DNA of 64,000 nt from Sycon ciliatum. Its lineage: Eukaryota; Porifera; Calcarea; Leucosolenida; Sycettidae. Made by a program: the position numbers and the translations under genes. The notes beneath the pieces were generated by a model, which saw nothing but the letters and a program-made list of their open reading frames with translations, searched no databases and was not told where the DNA came from. The stretch covers positions 5,703,337 to 5,767,336 of the forward strand of contig NC_088655.1 of assembly GCF_964019385.1 (NCBI RefSeq). Reading direction: 5' to 3'. Of the stretch, positions 1-10,160 are shown in pieces (positions within the stretch are counted from its first letter, which is position 1; the number at the start of each line of letters is the position of its first letter).

Positions 1-56
1 AGGTTCGTGCAAAGCATTGTGTGATTGTTTCTTCGAAGGCGGCATGTAATACAGGT

Positions 57-881
57 TTGACAGCTCAGGCATGGTAGGAAATAGCACAAGATCAAAAGTT
101 CAAATAACGGAAAACGACAATGAAGAAGAAGCACAAACGGAGCAAAAGGCCGGATCGGGACGTAGGGAGCCCGCTCACCTACGTCTCCGCAGAAATTGTG
201 AGATATATGGATCACGTCGGGGAGCCCGCTCACCCGACGTGATAGAACAGCGTAACTCCGGCGGGATGTTGTGCCAAATACTGCGCCCTTTTCCGGGAAC
301 TTCACTGGCGGGCCCTTCGCAGGTCACCGCGGCGTTGCTGTACCACGCTTGCCACGCCTCCCTTTTGTGCCTTCATTTTGCGCACGGTTCCCCTATCTTT
401 TGCGCACGCCTCTCGTTCTTCTACACTCAGCTCCTATTCTTCTGCACTCAGCTCTCACTCTTTTGCGCACGGCCCTTCGTGTCTTGCACGAAGCGCGAAA
501 GGGATCATGGAAATCAATAGGACTTCACAGTCACATGATTTTGCATGAAGCAACATTTCCAGGAAGTACAGAACCTCCGGGAACATTCCTAGAACATTCC
601 ACGCGAGAACCTACCTGACCAGATTCCGGCGGTGAATCCCACGATGTGTCATGTCCAAGAGACATGACACCGACATGGGATATCACGCCTAAAAAGCCTG
701 ACACCTACATGGAACAGCTCGTGCCGCTCAACCTACATGCTCAACACGTGGCACAAGACACTGGCCAAACCATGTGATAGTATAGATTGTGACAGCTCAA
801 ACACAGAGCTGCGCTCTAACTTACATAGATCCTGCTAACACAGGACCTGTCATACTGCGAGCGTCGCGTCCAGGACGTGAC
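57..881 (-). mobile_element. Putative 3' LTR of gypsy-A, copy 1
   Basis: Read on the minus strand, the pol reading frame ends near 917 and is followed by GGCGCGGGAAA, a plausible polypurine tract. A terminus TGTCACGTCCTGG then starts at 881 and runs leftward. I cannot fix the outer LTR end because no 5' LTR partner is present. The start given here is only a candidate TG. The twin hairpins at 159-243 lie in this region. The + strand open frames in the region look fortuitous. Confidence 0.45.
159..243. other. Twin hairpins with a shared GAGCCCGCTCA loop, copy 1
   Basis: There are two perfect inverted repeats. GACGTAGG (159-166) pairs with CCTACGTC (178-185). ATCACGTCGGG (211-221) pairs with CCCGACGTGAT (233-243). 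Both enclose the identical 11-base loop GAGCCCGCTCA, in which GAGC and GCTC can pair further. The two stems differ by a compensated base pair. A diverged version of the pair lies at 33,708-33,789. The function is unknown; the position is inside the presumed gypsy-A LTR. Confidence 0.8.
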
Positions 882-916
882 ATTTCCCGCGCCATTAAAG
901 AATCACGTCCCCGTGA

Positions 917-1875
917 TTGTACTCAACCAACATGATACTCAGCGAGATACCACGGCGGCTGCCTGTTTTGGATAGGTCGTCCCCCAGGTGCCGCGATGGG
1001 TGCACCGGGCAAGTCAACTGGAGCTGCCGGAGGCACATCCAGTCCACCATAGGTTTCGGCACAAATACCGTCGTCATCGGCCGAATACAACACATCGGTA
1101 GTATCAGGCTCCTACGACCCAGAGCCGGCAGAATCATCTGCCGTCGTTAGTGGCTGCAACTCGGTTGAGTCCGTGACATCCTCTCCTACTGCTGGAAGCA
1201 GATGGTCAGGCCTCACACGGCATCTCTTCAACCGGTTTACATGCACAATCTGCAGCTTAGCTGCCCCGGCGGTGTCCCGGATATGGTCTTCACACGTTTG
1301 GAGTTGGTGACCACTTGCGTCAGCCCAGTTGCCACTGTCTTTGGGTCAGTCAACAGCTAGAAACGGGAATCTCCCCACTTAGCGGCAAGGGAAATGCCTT
1401 CGACTGCGGCTTCCAATTCAGAAATGTTAATATGCCGCTTGTCGTCAGACTTATGAAGCCACGAACCATCCTCGACGATGTCACCACCGACTTCCAACGC
1501 CAGGCCGACAGCAATATCAGATGCATCGCACCACCCTTGGCATTAGCTTTCTACATGCCACATGCCGGTAGCAGGATCGTGCTGGCTTAAACGACAAGCG
1601 AGACTCCTGCAGCATTGTACGAGATCTGCCGGTATCGGATCATCCCAGCCAAGCTTCTCCAGACATGCTAAACGCTTCAGCCAACTTCAATGAGGACAAA
1701 GCCATGATGCAACAGGGCCGTGGCTCGTCAACTGGCCACACCACTTGTATAGCTCACGTTTCGTTGTGACATCGGCAAATGCGACAGGCGATTCATCACG
1801 CCGGGAAAGGCGCACTCCACCATCCTCTGACTCATTGAGCTGCAACCCGAGAACACCAGCCGCCGACATCTCCAT
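917..1875 (-). pseudogene. gypsy-A pol 3' part: RT connection, RNase H fragment, C-terminus (copy 1)
   Basis: This is the remnant of the downstream half of a Ty3/gypsy polyprotein. Read on the minus strand it gives VLGLQLNESEDGG and KRELYKWCGQLTSHGPVASW, typical of the RT-RNase H connection. Next come an RNase H-like stretch around 1370-1445 (DDKRHINISELEAAVEGI) and a C-terminal tail with VHVNRLKRCR and NRQPPRYLAEY. The whole integrase core is missing, so RNase H is followed almost directly by the pol tail. Stop codons and frameshifts interrupt it. In copy 2 the C-terminal piece is one open frame (8521-8934). Confidence 0.75.
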
Positions 1876-1881
1876 TGCTGG

Positions 1882-2945
1882 TTAAGTTGGCAGGCTGTAG
1901 CTAGCAAGATGTTCTGTCAACACAGTCCGTTGACTCTTGGAAACAATGATGTCGTCGACATAATTATCTGTCTCGGGCAAGCTGCCGGTAGTGTACTTGA
2001 TGATGGTGTTCATGAACGTCGACGCCACACTCAGGCCAAACGCCATATGCGTCATTACGTAGAGAACACCACGCCACTCTACAACTTGGACCCGTAGCAA
2101 CTCCGGGCTGACATGGATTTGCAAGTACGCCTTGGTAATGTCCAGTAACTCAAACTCGTCAGCTTCGCACCCTTGAGCCTCCACTGGCGCATTGACTCGG
2201 CGCACACATGATATTTAGTTCCAGGGTGGGACACTGACAACTTGTTCAAGTGGCGATAGTCTAACACCGGACGCACAGGCGTAGTCGTCTTGTGCGGCTG
2301 ACTCACAGCAATCAACAGCAAGACACAGGCTGGGCGACCATGGGTGTCAGCGGTGTGCTTCACCAGCCAGCCTCTTTCAATCCACTCATCCGCAGCTGAG
2401 CAGAATTGTGTCTCCTCTTCTGCGGTAATGTTCTTCTGCGGGTACTCGCTGATTCCCGGACCATCACGGCCTTTGGGTTCTTCACCAGACTTCCATACCC
2501 ATTTAACCTTCCAACGCTTCTCGCCGTCGTCAACCTTCAGGATGACATCATTGTCGTCAGTCTCTCCTTGGACATGATGAGACAGCTTTGAAGGGGGGGG
2601 GGGGGGGGGCGTCGAGTCTGCAGGCATTGTGCAGTCATCGGCGGCTGGCTGGAGAACTTCGTTGTTAGCACTAGAGACCATACCGTCGGTCAGCTGATCC
2701 TCATACACTAGCACTCGTGTAGACCGTTCAGGAGGCGCTACAGCCGTTGATGCAACTAGTACTGGCGGGCTACTATCTGCATGGGCTGCACCGGGCCCAA
2801 TTACGACACACACGCGCTGATCGTTCGCATACTCGACAGACAGGTGGCCACACAAAGTCACCAGGTCAATGCCAATCAGTACGTCGGCGACCACTACATG
2901 TACACACAGATCAGGCACAACCACAGCATTCAATGCATACTTCAT
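1882..2945 (-). pseudogene. gypsy-A reverse transcriptase, frameshifted (copy 1)
   Basis: Two overlapping minus-strand frames together encode a Ty3/gypsy reverse transcriptase. The upstream frame (2079-2945) begins with the protease tail (VLIGIDL), then a linker, then RT fingers with VLDYRHLNKLSVSHPGT. The downstream frame (1882-2205) holds the palm: ELLDITKAYLQIHV carries the first catalytic Asp and YVDDIIV the catalytic pair. The frames are offset near 2200, so no active protein can be made. A (G)n tract at 2587-2609 lies inside the linker and is only 9-10 G long in copy 2. Confidence 0.85.
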
Positions 2946-3225
2946 GCATACTCACTGATCCGTCATGCCTCGAAAACGTGAGGGTCACTGTACCACACGT
3001 CTGCATGGTGTTGCCATCCAGCGCTACAACACTGTCACTATTCGTCAGTGGCGTCACATCGAGACCAAGGCAATGCAGCAGGGCTTCTGTTACTAACGTG
3101 CGGGTGGAGCCAGTGTCTATGACGGCTGCAGCACGCTCAGTGTCACTCGCGCTAGGACCTGCACATTCAACAAACACACGAGGTAGCTTCGGGCACGATG
3201 ATGATGCAGATGCTAGGAGGCACAC
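2911..3225 (-). pseudogene. gypsy-A aspartic protease fragment (copy 1)
   Basis: A minus-strand open frame of 104 codons carries the retroviral-type aspartic protease signature VIDTGSTRTLV, with the catalytic Asp in DTGS. It is followed by a hydrophobic strand pattern and a second conserved block (TVTLTF). The family's closing motif, VLIGIDL, sits in the next frame at about 2860-2880. A frameshift near 2930 therefore separates the two halves. It lies between the gag zinc knuckles and the RT, the expected order. Confidence 0.8.
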
Positions 3226-3282
3226 GTCCTTGGAGTAGACTGAGGCCCCAGCAACTTAGGAGCTAGCCTGTGTATCCAGCCA

Positions 3283-3609
3283 CTACTGCCTCAGCACGCA
3301 GTCCTTCTTGACATGCCCTTTCTTGTCACAGAAGCGGCAGAACAGGTCCTTGCGCCGGTGCTCTTGCTTAGCACCATTCCCTGCTAGGGATAGCTTCGGG
3401 CAATGCCTTTTGAAGCGGCTCGGTTCTCCACAATGGTAGCAAAGCCGTGGTGATGGCATGGCAACACTGTCTTGCAAAAATGTGGCAGCTGCGGACACTG
3501 CACCAACTCTGGTGCCGGTTGCTGATCGCAGTGCCCGGATCCTATCAAGGCATTCATACACCTTCAGGTCCCTACGTGCCATGGACAAACGAAAATCCTT
3601 TGGAAACAC
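3283..3609 (-). pseudogene. gypsy-A gag C-terminus with zinc knuckles (copy 1)
   Basis: This minus-strand open frame of 108 codons encodes the nucleocapsid end of gag. Two CCHC-type knuckles are visible. The second (CRFCDKKGHVKKDC) is canonical. The first (CYHCGEPSRFKRHC) has Arg where the His ligand belongs. Upstream residues (RDLKVYECLDRIRALRS) are shared with 10,861-11,187 and with a fragment at 45,560-45,687. The amino-terminal two thirds of gag are missing, replaced on the right by a tyrosine-recombinase fragment. Confidence 0.8.
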
Positions 3610-3639
3610 TCACAGCCCACTCCACATTGGACCAATTAC

Positions 3640-3832
3640 TTGCAATTAGTGCCGGCTGGCAACTATCAAGGTCCATGGCCTCCGGCATTACTTCGTGGTC
3701 AACCCCCTGTCGTTGTCCAAGTTCCAGGAGGGGCGACTGGACCTGCTGCTCCAGGGTATCGCCCGCAATCAGTGCAACACCTCCGTGCAATCCAGGGCTT
3801 CCTGCCACACTCCGGTCTATCACCAGCAGGAG
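3640..3832 (+). pseudogene. DIRS/Ngaro-type tyrosine recombinase fragment (copy 1, first)
   Basis: About 190 bases match the N-terminal part of the recombinase at 58,205-58,440. The informative frame reads VVNPLSLSKFQEGRLDLLLQ followed by GIARNQ. This is the pattern of the core-binding region of DIRS/Ngaro recombinases. It joins the gag piece of gypsy-A directly. No catalytic residues are present. Confidence 0.6.
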
Positions 3833-3988
3833 ATGTTGTGTATAGTTCTTGTCGCCGTATTGTCTCTCTCCGGTAGTGTCTCTCTGTCATCTATTATACG
3901 CATGCTCGTTGTAGATAATCAGTCTTTGTTTTGTCCCACAAGGGAATCCTGAGAGGGGAGAGAATTCTGAGGGGTCCCACAAAGGAGT

Positions 3989-3992
<4 letters not shown>

Positions 3993-4022
<30 letters not shown>

Positions 4023-4125
4023 GGATGTGTCTGTGTGTGAGTGCATGCATGCATGAGTGTGTGTGTGTGCTTGCGTGCATGTGTGCGTGTGCATCAACAT
4101 GTGTATGACTGTGGGTATGTGTGTA
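3993..4125. repeat. (TG)n tract upstream of ankyrin exon 1
   Basis: A pure TG run of about 26 bases is followed by interrupted TG/CA repeats up to the splice acceptor of the ankyrin exon. All four ankyrin exons in the window have such a tract upstream, so it belongs to the duplicated exon unit. Confidence 0.9.
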
Positions 4126-4159
4126 CATGTCTTGTCTTTAATTTTGCTGCTACTTCCAG

Positions 4160-4258
4160 GATGGTGACACACCATTACATTATGCAGCATGTAGTGGTCA
4201 TATTTCTGTAGTAGAATATCTTCTCACTTCTGGACATTCGTTGGAACCAAAGAATAAT
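4160..4258 (+). CDS. Single ankyrin-repeat exon 1
   Basis: A 99-base exon encodes exactly 33 residues of one ankyrin repeat, with the signature TPLHYAACSGHISVVEYLL followed by SGHSL and PKNN. Ankyrin repeats are helix-turn-helix protein-interaction modules. The exon is bounded by a pyrimidine-rich acceptor ending in TACTTCCAG and by the donor GTAAGT. It starts and ends on codon boundaries, so adding or skipping it keeps the frame. Copies at 11,735, 48,210 and 60,410 share the same limits, flanks and phase. No start codon or neighbouring exon can be identified. It is either an internal exon of a large ankyrin gene or a duplicated exon relic. Confidence 0.75.
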
Positions 4259-4439
4259 GTAAGTCAGATTATCCGTGATGCATTCTTATTTTTATATGAG
4301 TAGAAAGAAGAATTACGCAGGTGAATAAATTCAGTGGGTATTGACCATGCCTGTGGGTCTGCTTTACGCTAGAAATTCACAAATGGCAATTTTTTTACAA
4401 AATTTATGTCCACAAAAAAGTTTCGTGCGATTCAAATAT

Positions 4440-5681
4440 GGCCCAGAATCTGCGAAAACCAGGCTTAGGGTGAAATTTCACAAAATGACTTTTTCCCATT
4501 TTCAGCTTCTACTGGGCATGGGGGGTCAGGAAACAAAATATTACAGGTGTGGGTCGACTCATAGTGGTATTAAAAGCATCTCAAACACACCAGGGTATTG
4601 TGTTAAAAAATCCAAAAAACACACAAAATTGTTATCACAGGAAAGAAATGAAGAGAGATCCACCAGACTGAAGGAAGAGACATGGATGATTTTTGTTTAG
4701 GTGACATGACAAGGTAGGAATGTGGGGGCAGGCTTGTTGTGGCCCCTTGGTGCTGCAGGCTGTAGTGGCCATGCACAGTTCTGCATGAAATATTTTGTTT
4801 GCTCCTCACTCAGCACATTCTGGGGCTGAATACATGTGCGGCCATGCTCTGGCGCTACACACCACAAGGAAACCCGACTCCAGTTGAGATGGCACCTTTT
4901 GAAGGGCGAATCTAGTGCAACTGTTCAGAAACAAGCAGGAACACAGCCTTTCAAACTGTTCCACTGTTCATAGTAAGCGCATAGTGTGCTGGCGTGCTGC
5001 AGTATCTGCTTGGTGCTGACCAGCAAGTGAAATATCAGCACGCCGTACCGTGAATCCCTTGCAGTTAGCTGTCCAGCGAGGAAAGTCTCGAGTGGGGGCC
5101 TCTCGATTTGCTCGCTCATTCGCCTGGCATTCAGTAGCACTTCATCGCCAAGGACTTCAATTCAAAACCGTTTTCACATTGCGCTTCAAGCCATTTTCCT
5201 CGTGGATTTGCTGCAAACGTATGAGCTCCGCTGCGCGCGTCCCCTTTGCGTGAGGCCCAGAAACAGCTAGTATCTCTGTACTTCGATTGGCTGGATCGAT
5301 GTCGTCCAGGTTCTCCTCGCTATCGCCATCACGACTCTAACTGGAGACGATTTCTTCACCATATTCCGCAAGCAGCAGCTAGCGCAGAAATTTCGCCATC
5401 CTGAGTGTAGGAAATGGAATCCGTTCGATCAGCTCAAAAACTCTTCGTTGTGACTAGAGCCAGTAGAGGAGTAGCAGAGAATACTCTACTTGAAGCCCTT
5501 TGACTTCCCTGACTGCTGAAACCCTTCCTGCCATGACTGCTACTTCTTCAAACAAGCGAGATTCTCTTTGGTTCCACTTCACTGCACTCGATCGTCCACG
5601 CTACACAACCTTTTTACAAAACATGATTTTTCTCAAAAAAATGATTTTCACCCTAAGCCTGGTTTTCGCAGATTCTGGGCC
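4440..5681. mobile_element. 1,242-bp non-autonomous DNA transposon (MITE), 36-bp TIRs, ATAT duplication
   Basis: The element begins GGCCCAGAATCTGCGAAAAC and ends with its exact reverse complement. The terminal inverted repeats are 36 bases long and perfect. It is flanked by ATAT at 4436-4439 and 5682-5685. Copy 2 of the tandem unit (near 12,012-12,016) carries the uninterrupted site with one ATAT, proving insertion after the unit existed in two versions. No transposase-like frame is inside. The 4-bp duplication with GGCCC termini does not let me name a superfamily. Confidence 0.92.
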
Positions 5682-5749
5682 ATATGCTATAATACTAAGT
5701 ATTAGCACAAACTTCAGGCTCTTCAACATCATTATGAAAATTAATGTTT

Positions 5750-6045
5750 TTTGCGAGTAAACTTCCGTGCCTTCTCTGTATGTTGTTAGGTTCCTTCTCC
5801 CGTACATTGTCTCCTTCCTCATCAACAAGGTGATATAGCGGCACGAGCAAACGAGAGCAAGAACAATGAATTATGGATATTCATGATGTATATTTGTCAT
5901 GCATTTATCACCGTTGTTTTTAGCTATTCTACTTTGAGCCGGTTTTATCACCTCATTGCTGTACATAATTCATTGTATATGCTCTTGTTTGCTCTTGCTT
6001 GTATATCACCTGAGGAGAAGGTACGGAAGTTTACTCGCGAAACCA
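5750..6045. repeat. Large imperfect inverted repeat downstream of ankyrin exon 1
   Basis: The left arm (GCGAGTAAACTTCCGTGCC, then GGTGATATA and GAGCAAACGAGAGCAAGAAC) returns reversed between about 5960 and 6045. Each arm is roughly 100 bases with gaps and the loop is AT-rich. The left arm recurs downstream of ankyrin exon 4 at 60,573-60,710. The full structure recurs at about 12,080-12,377. Confidence 0.7.
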
Positions 6046-6298
6046 TTAGATTGTTATGAATGTTGTTGAAGAGCCTAAGGTTTGTCCTATCAACATAACG
6101 AGCAGGTTTCCTTTGCTTCATAAGCCTGAAAAACATTTAATGAGTTACTTGCGTCACATCAAATGTGCTCGTAAGTCCAATGTCTTGAAGAGATCTGGTA
6201 TATGGTTTCACGTTGGCAATTCGAGGATCGCAGCATCTATGCTTCCTCCGGAAACTCTCTTGAGTTCTGGACTCCAGGTGCCATTGTATGATCTACAA

Positions 6299-6480
6299 GC
6301 GCATGTCATCCAAGTGCCGGCTGGCAACTATCAAGGTCCATGGCCTCCGGCATTACTTCGTGGTCAACCCCCTGTCGTTGTCCCCGTTCCGGGAGGGGCG
6401 ACTGGACCTGCTGCTCCAGGGTATCGCCCGCAACCAGTGCAACACCTCCTCACAATCCAGGGCTTCCTGCCACACTCTGC
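6299..6480 (+). pseudogene. Tyrosine recombinase fragment (copy 1, second)
   Basis: This is a second match to the core-binding part of the recombinase at 58.2 kb, preceded by the in-frame residues IYKRMSSKCRLATIKV. It lacks the MITE that interrupts the 58-kb copy at this point. It ends in short CCACACT repeats, and no catalytic region follows. Confidence 0.6.
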
Positions 6481-6789
6481 CACACTGCCACACTTCCTGC
6501 CACACTCTGCACATGAGACAACCTGCTGGTGAGGCGCTGGTTGCAGGGGTATTTCTGACGACTACGAGAAAACGTAGTTAGGAGACTCCGGGTGAGACGA
6601 TCCACTTGCGACATCAACTAATTACTTGTACGAGTACGTTCTCTCCACCATTTTCTGCCCTCAGCTGCCAGCCGCATTGCGCGGGGCGACGCGCTCGATT
6701 TCCAACACGACTGGGGATTACTGCGAGCAGAAAATGCGTCTGGATCGGCAAGGCACGGGGCAGAACCTGAGAACAATCTGCCGGAATGC

Positions 6790-7090
6790 TGCTCGGCAAA
6801 ATGTTCTGCGTGAAGATACTGGGACTGGAAAAATTGCCGGTTTGTTTGCAAGCCAAGTGAAAGAAACGAAAGCTGTAGCTAGCCGACAATGCCGGGAGAG
6901 CAAGAAACTTACAGGACAAACTGACGGAAAAGTTGAATGTTCCGTGTGAAGATACGTATATACCGGGACTGGAAAACTGCAGGTTTGTTTGCCGGCCAGG
7001 TGACAAGAATCAAAAGCTTTAGCAAGACGACAATGCCAAGAGAGAAAGAAACTAACTGGACAAACTGACGGAAAAGCTAAAACTGCATTT
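6790..7090. repeat. Tandem duplication of about 150 bp
   Basis: Two adjacent blocks share the order GGGACTGGAAAA, then CAGGTTTGTTTGC, then GACAATGCC, then GGACAAACTGACGGAAAAG. They start near 6820 and 6958. Open frames on both strands look repetitive for this reason and have no recognisable domain. The same arrangement sits at about 13,140-13,410. Confidence 0.8.
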
Positions 7091-7546
7091 TGGCACATCA
7101 AGAAATCAACTGCAAAGAAACGCTCCTTCACATCCCGACAGTTCAATAGCTTGAAGAAGACACGTCTTCCGATATGACACCATTACAGGATTTCCTTAAA
7201 ATTTCGCGAGCTTGCAAATCGTGCAGGGACAGTCACCTGACACACATTCACAGCAACATGCCAATATTGCGCGTGTGCCAGGGCTAACTAGGCTTTGCTG
7301 CACAAAGCCCACATTTTGTATTAATATTTCGTTGCCCGTCCTGATCACTCACAACCCAACAAAATCCAACCGCCAGACGGTCGACCAATATAGTCGACGA
7401 CCCACCTTAGTGCTCTGCTCACCTTGATTCACACTTGACAACGAAGCGAAGACAGGTAAGGATTCTGAGAATCTCAGTCGATCAATCAAGTCCGGGAGAG
7501 AGTTATGTGAGTTATGGTGAAGACATCGTTCATTTTATACACTAGA

Positions 7547-7548
<2 letters not shown>

Positions 7549-7600
<52 letters not shown>
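7549..7600. repeat. (GA)n microsatellite at the tandem junction
   Basis: An uninterrupted run of GA dinucleotides of about 50 bases lies exactly where copy 1 passes into copy 2. The right end of copy 2 keeps only GAAGAGAGA. This suggests slippage expansion at, or exchange through, the tract. Confidence 0.95.
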
Positions 7601-7602
<2 letters not shown>

Positions 7603-8479
7603 TCGTGCAAAGCATTGCGTGATTGTTTCTTCGAAGGCGGCATGTAATACAGGTTTGACAGCTCAGGCATGGTAGGAAATAGCACAAGATCAAAAGTTCA
7701 AATAACGGAGAACGACAATGAAGAAGAAGCACAAACGGAGCAAAAGGCCGGATCGGGACGTAGGGAGCCCGCTCACCTACGTCTCCGCAGAAATTGTGAG
7801 ATATATGGATCACGTCGGGGAGCTCGCTCACCCGACGTGATAGAACAGCGTAACTCCGGCGGGATGTTGTGCCGTATACTGCGCCCTTTTCCGGGAACTT
7901 CACCCGCGGGCCCTTCACGGGTCACCGCGGCGTTGCTGTACCACGCTTGCCACGCCTCTCTTTTGCGCCTTCATTTTGCGCACGGTTCCCCTCTCTTTTG
8001 CGCACGCCTCTCGGTCTTCTACACTCAGCTCCTATTCTTCTGCACTCAGCTCTCACTCTTTTGCGCACGGCCCTTCGTGTCTTGCAGGAAGCGTGAAAGG
8101 GATCATGGAAATCAATAGGACTTCACAGTCACATGATTTTGCATGAAGCTACATTTCCAGGAAGGAAAGAACCTCCGGGAACATTCCTAGAACATTCCAC
8201 GCGAGAACCTACCTGACCAGATTCCGGCGGTGAATCCCACGATGTGTCATGTCCAAGAGACATGACACCGACATGGGATATCACGCCTAAAAAGCCTGAC
8301 ACCTACATGGAACAGCTCGTGCCGCTCAACCTACATGCTCAACACGTGGCACAAGACACTGGCCAAACCATGTGATAGTATAGATTGTGACAGCTCAAAC
8401 ACAGAGCTGCGCACTAACTTACATAGATCCTGCTACCACAGGACCTGTCATACTGCGAGCGTCGCGTCCAGGACGTGAC
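7600..8479 (-). mobile_element. Putative 3' LTR of gypsy-A, copy 2
   Basis: This is the counterpart of 57-881, including the TGTCACG terminus at 8479 next to GGCGCGGGAAA. Only the end adjoining pol is supported. Confidence 0.45.
7757..7841. other. Twin hairpins, copy 2
   Basis: These are the counterpart of 159-243 in the duplicated unit. The first hairpin spans 7757-7783 and the second 7809-7841. Both stems are unchanged. The only change is one base in the second loop, now GAGCTCGCTCA. Confidence 0.8.
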
Positions 8480-8520
8480 ATTTCCCGCGCCATTAAAGAA
8501 TAACGTCCCCGTGATTGTAC

Positions 8521-8934
8521 TCAACCAACATGATACTCAGCGAGATACCGCGGCGGCTGCCTGTTTTGGATAGGTCGTCCCCCAGGTGCCGCGATGGGTG
8601 CACCGGTCAAGTCAACTGGAGCTGCCGGAGGCACATCCAGTCCACCATAGGTTTCGGCACAAATACCGTCGTCATCTGCCGAATACAACACATCGGTAGT
8701 ATCAGGCTCATACGACCCAGAGCCGGCAGAATCATCTGCCGTCGTTAGTGGCTGCAAATCGGTTGAGTCCGTGACATCCTCTCCTACTGCTGGAAGCAGA
8801 TGGTCAGGCCTCACACGGCATCTCTTCAACCGGTTTACATGCACAATCTGCAGCTTAGCTGCCCCGGCGGTGTCCCGGATATGGTCTTCACACGTTTGGA
8901 GTTGGTGACCACTTGCTGTCTTTGGGTCAGTCAA
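8521..8934 (-). pseudogene. gypsy-A pol C-terminal region (copy 2)
   Basis: An uninterrupted 137-codon minus-strand frame carries the family's C-terminal features: IVHVNRLKRCRVRPDH near residue 30 and NRQPPRYLAEY at the end. Acidic, low-complexity residues fill the middle. In intact elements this follows the integrase core. Here the preceding sequence is an RNase H remnant, so the integrase catalytic domain has been deleted. In copy 1 the same region is broken. Confidence 0.7.
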
Positions 8935-8944
8935 CAGCTAGAAA

Positions 8945-9451
8945 CGGGAATCTCCCCACTTAGCGGCAAGGGAATTGCCTTCGACTGCGGTTTCCAATTC
9001 AGAATTGTTAATATGCCGCTTGTCGTCAGACTTATGAAGCCACGAACCATCCTCGACGATGTCACCACCGACTTCCAACGCCAGGCCGACAGCAATAGCA
9101 GATGCATCGCACCACCCTTGGCATTAGCTTTCTACATGCCACATGCCGGTAGCAAGATCGTGCTGGCTTAAAACGACAAGCGAGACTCCTGCAGCATTGT
9201 ACGAGATCTGCCGGTATCGGATCATCCCAGCCAAGCTTCTCCAGACACGCTAAACGCTTCAGCCAACTTCAATGAGGACAAAGCCATGATGCAACAGGGC
9301 CGTGGCTCGTCAACTGGCCACACCACTTGTATAGCTCACGTTTCGTCGTGACATCGGCAAATGCGACAGGCGATTCATCACGCCGGGACAGGCGCACTCC
9401 ACCATCCTCTGACTCATTGAGCTGCAACCCGAGAACACGTGCCGCCGACAT
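8945..9451 (-). pseudogene. gypsy-A RNase H and RT-connection fragment (copy 2)
   Basis: The minus-strand frame at 9269-9451 gives VLGLQLNESEDGG and TKRELYKWCGQL. Downstream frames retain the RNase H-like SELEAAVEG segment. Frames are interrupted as in copy 1. Confidence 0.65.
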
Positions 9452-9463
9452 CTCAATTGCTGG

Positions 9464-10160
9464 TTAAGTTGGCAGGCTGTAGCTAGCAAGATGTTCTGTC
9501 AACACAGTCCGTTGACTCTTGGAAACAATGATGTCGTCGACATAATTATCTGTCTCGGGCAAGCTGCCGGTAGTGTACTTGATGATGGTGTTCATGAACG
9601 TCGACGCCACACTCAGGCCAAACGCCATATGCGTCATTACGTAGAGAACACCACGCCACTCTACAACTTGGACCCGTAGCAACTCCGGGCTGACATGGAT
9701 TTGCAAGTATGCCTTGGTAATGTCCAGTAACTCAAACTCGTCAGCTTCGCACCCTTGAGCCTCCACTGCCGCATTGACTCGGCGCACACATGAGATTTAG
9801 TTCCAGGGTGGGACACTGACAACTTGTTCAAGTGGCGATAGTCTAACACCAGACGCACAGGCGTAGTCGTCTTGTGCGGCTGACTCACAGCAATCAACAG
9901 CAAGACACAGGCTGGGCGACCATGGGTGTCAGCGGTGTGCTTCACCAGCCAGCCTCTTTCAATCCACTCATCCGCAGCAGAGCAGAATTGTGTCTCCGCT
10001 TCTGCGGTAATGTTCTTCCGCGGGTACTCGCTGATACCCGGACCATCACGGCCTTTGGGTTCTTCACCAGACTTCCATACCCATTTAACCTTCCAACGCT
10101 TCTCGCCGTCGTCAACCTTCAGGATGACATCATTGTCGTCAGTCTCTACTTGGACATGAT
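9464..10160 (-). pseudogene. gypsy-A reverse transcriptase (copy 2)
   Basis: The frame at 9464-9787 holds the RT palm with LLDITKAYLQIH and the YVDDIIV catalytic motif. The frame at 9661-9945 holds the fingers with VLDYRHLNKLSVSH. The shift between the two frames is the same as in copy 1, so the defect is ancestral. Upstream to 10,160 the linker is also split. Confidence 0.82.

Larger units (their letters stand above)
1..7598. repeat. Tandem composite unit, copy 1 (gypsy-A, YR fragments, ankyrin exon)
   Basis: This block reappears almost base for base as 7599-13907, starting from the same GGTTCGTGCAAAGCATTG sequence. It probably begins before the window. From left to right it holds an LTR-like region, a minus-strand gypsy-A remnant, a tyrosine-recombinase fragment, a (TG)n tract, an ankyrin exon, a MITE private to this copy, a large inverted repeat, a second recombinase fragment and a run ending in a (GA)n tract. 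Differences from copy 2 are scattered substitutions, small indels, a longer poly-G tract at 2587 and the 1,242-bp MITE. The junction lies inside the (GA)n microsatellite. It is either a true tandem duplication or two haplotypes laid end to end by the assembler. Confidence 0.85.

Noticed and set aside
71..520. 149-codon + strand frame repeated at 7669-8118
   Set aside because: It lies in the presumed gypsy-A LTR opposite to pol and spans the hairpins. It is kept in both copies only because the unit is duplicated. No domain or bias supports it.
3894..4190. Minus-strand frames made of His and Thr repeats
   Set aside because: They are translations of the (TG)n tract. The same applies to frames at 11,464-11,786, 47,866-48,261 and 60,141-60,461.
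5998..6045. Hammerhead-like CCTGAGGAG ... CGAAA
   Set aside because: The core reads CTGAGGA instead of CTGATGA and the stems do not form. It belongs to the large inverted repeat.
6626..7146. Frames on both strands with two similar 50-residue blocks
   Set aside because: The similarity comes from a 150-bp tandem duplication and exists in every frame. No known domain is present.
7535..7918. Protein-level likeness between a minus frame here and a + frame at 33,520-33,906 (DVGERAP)
   Set aside because: The shared residues fall exactly on the conserved hairpin, so structure, not coding, explains the match.
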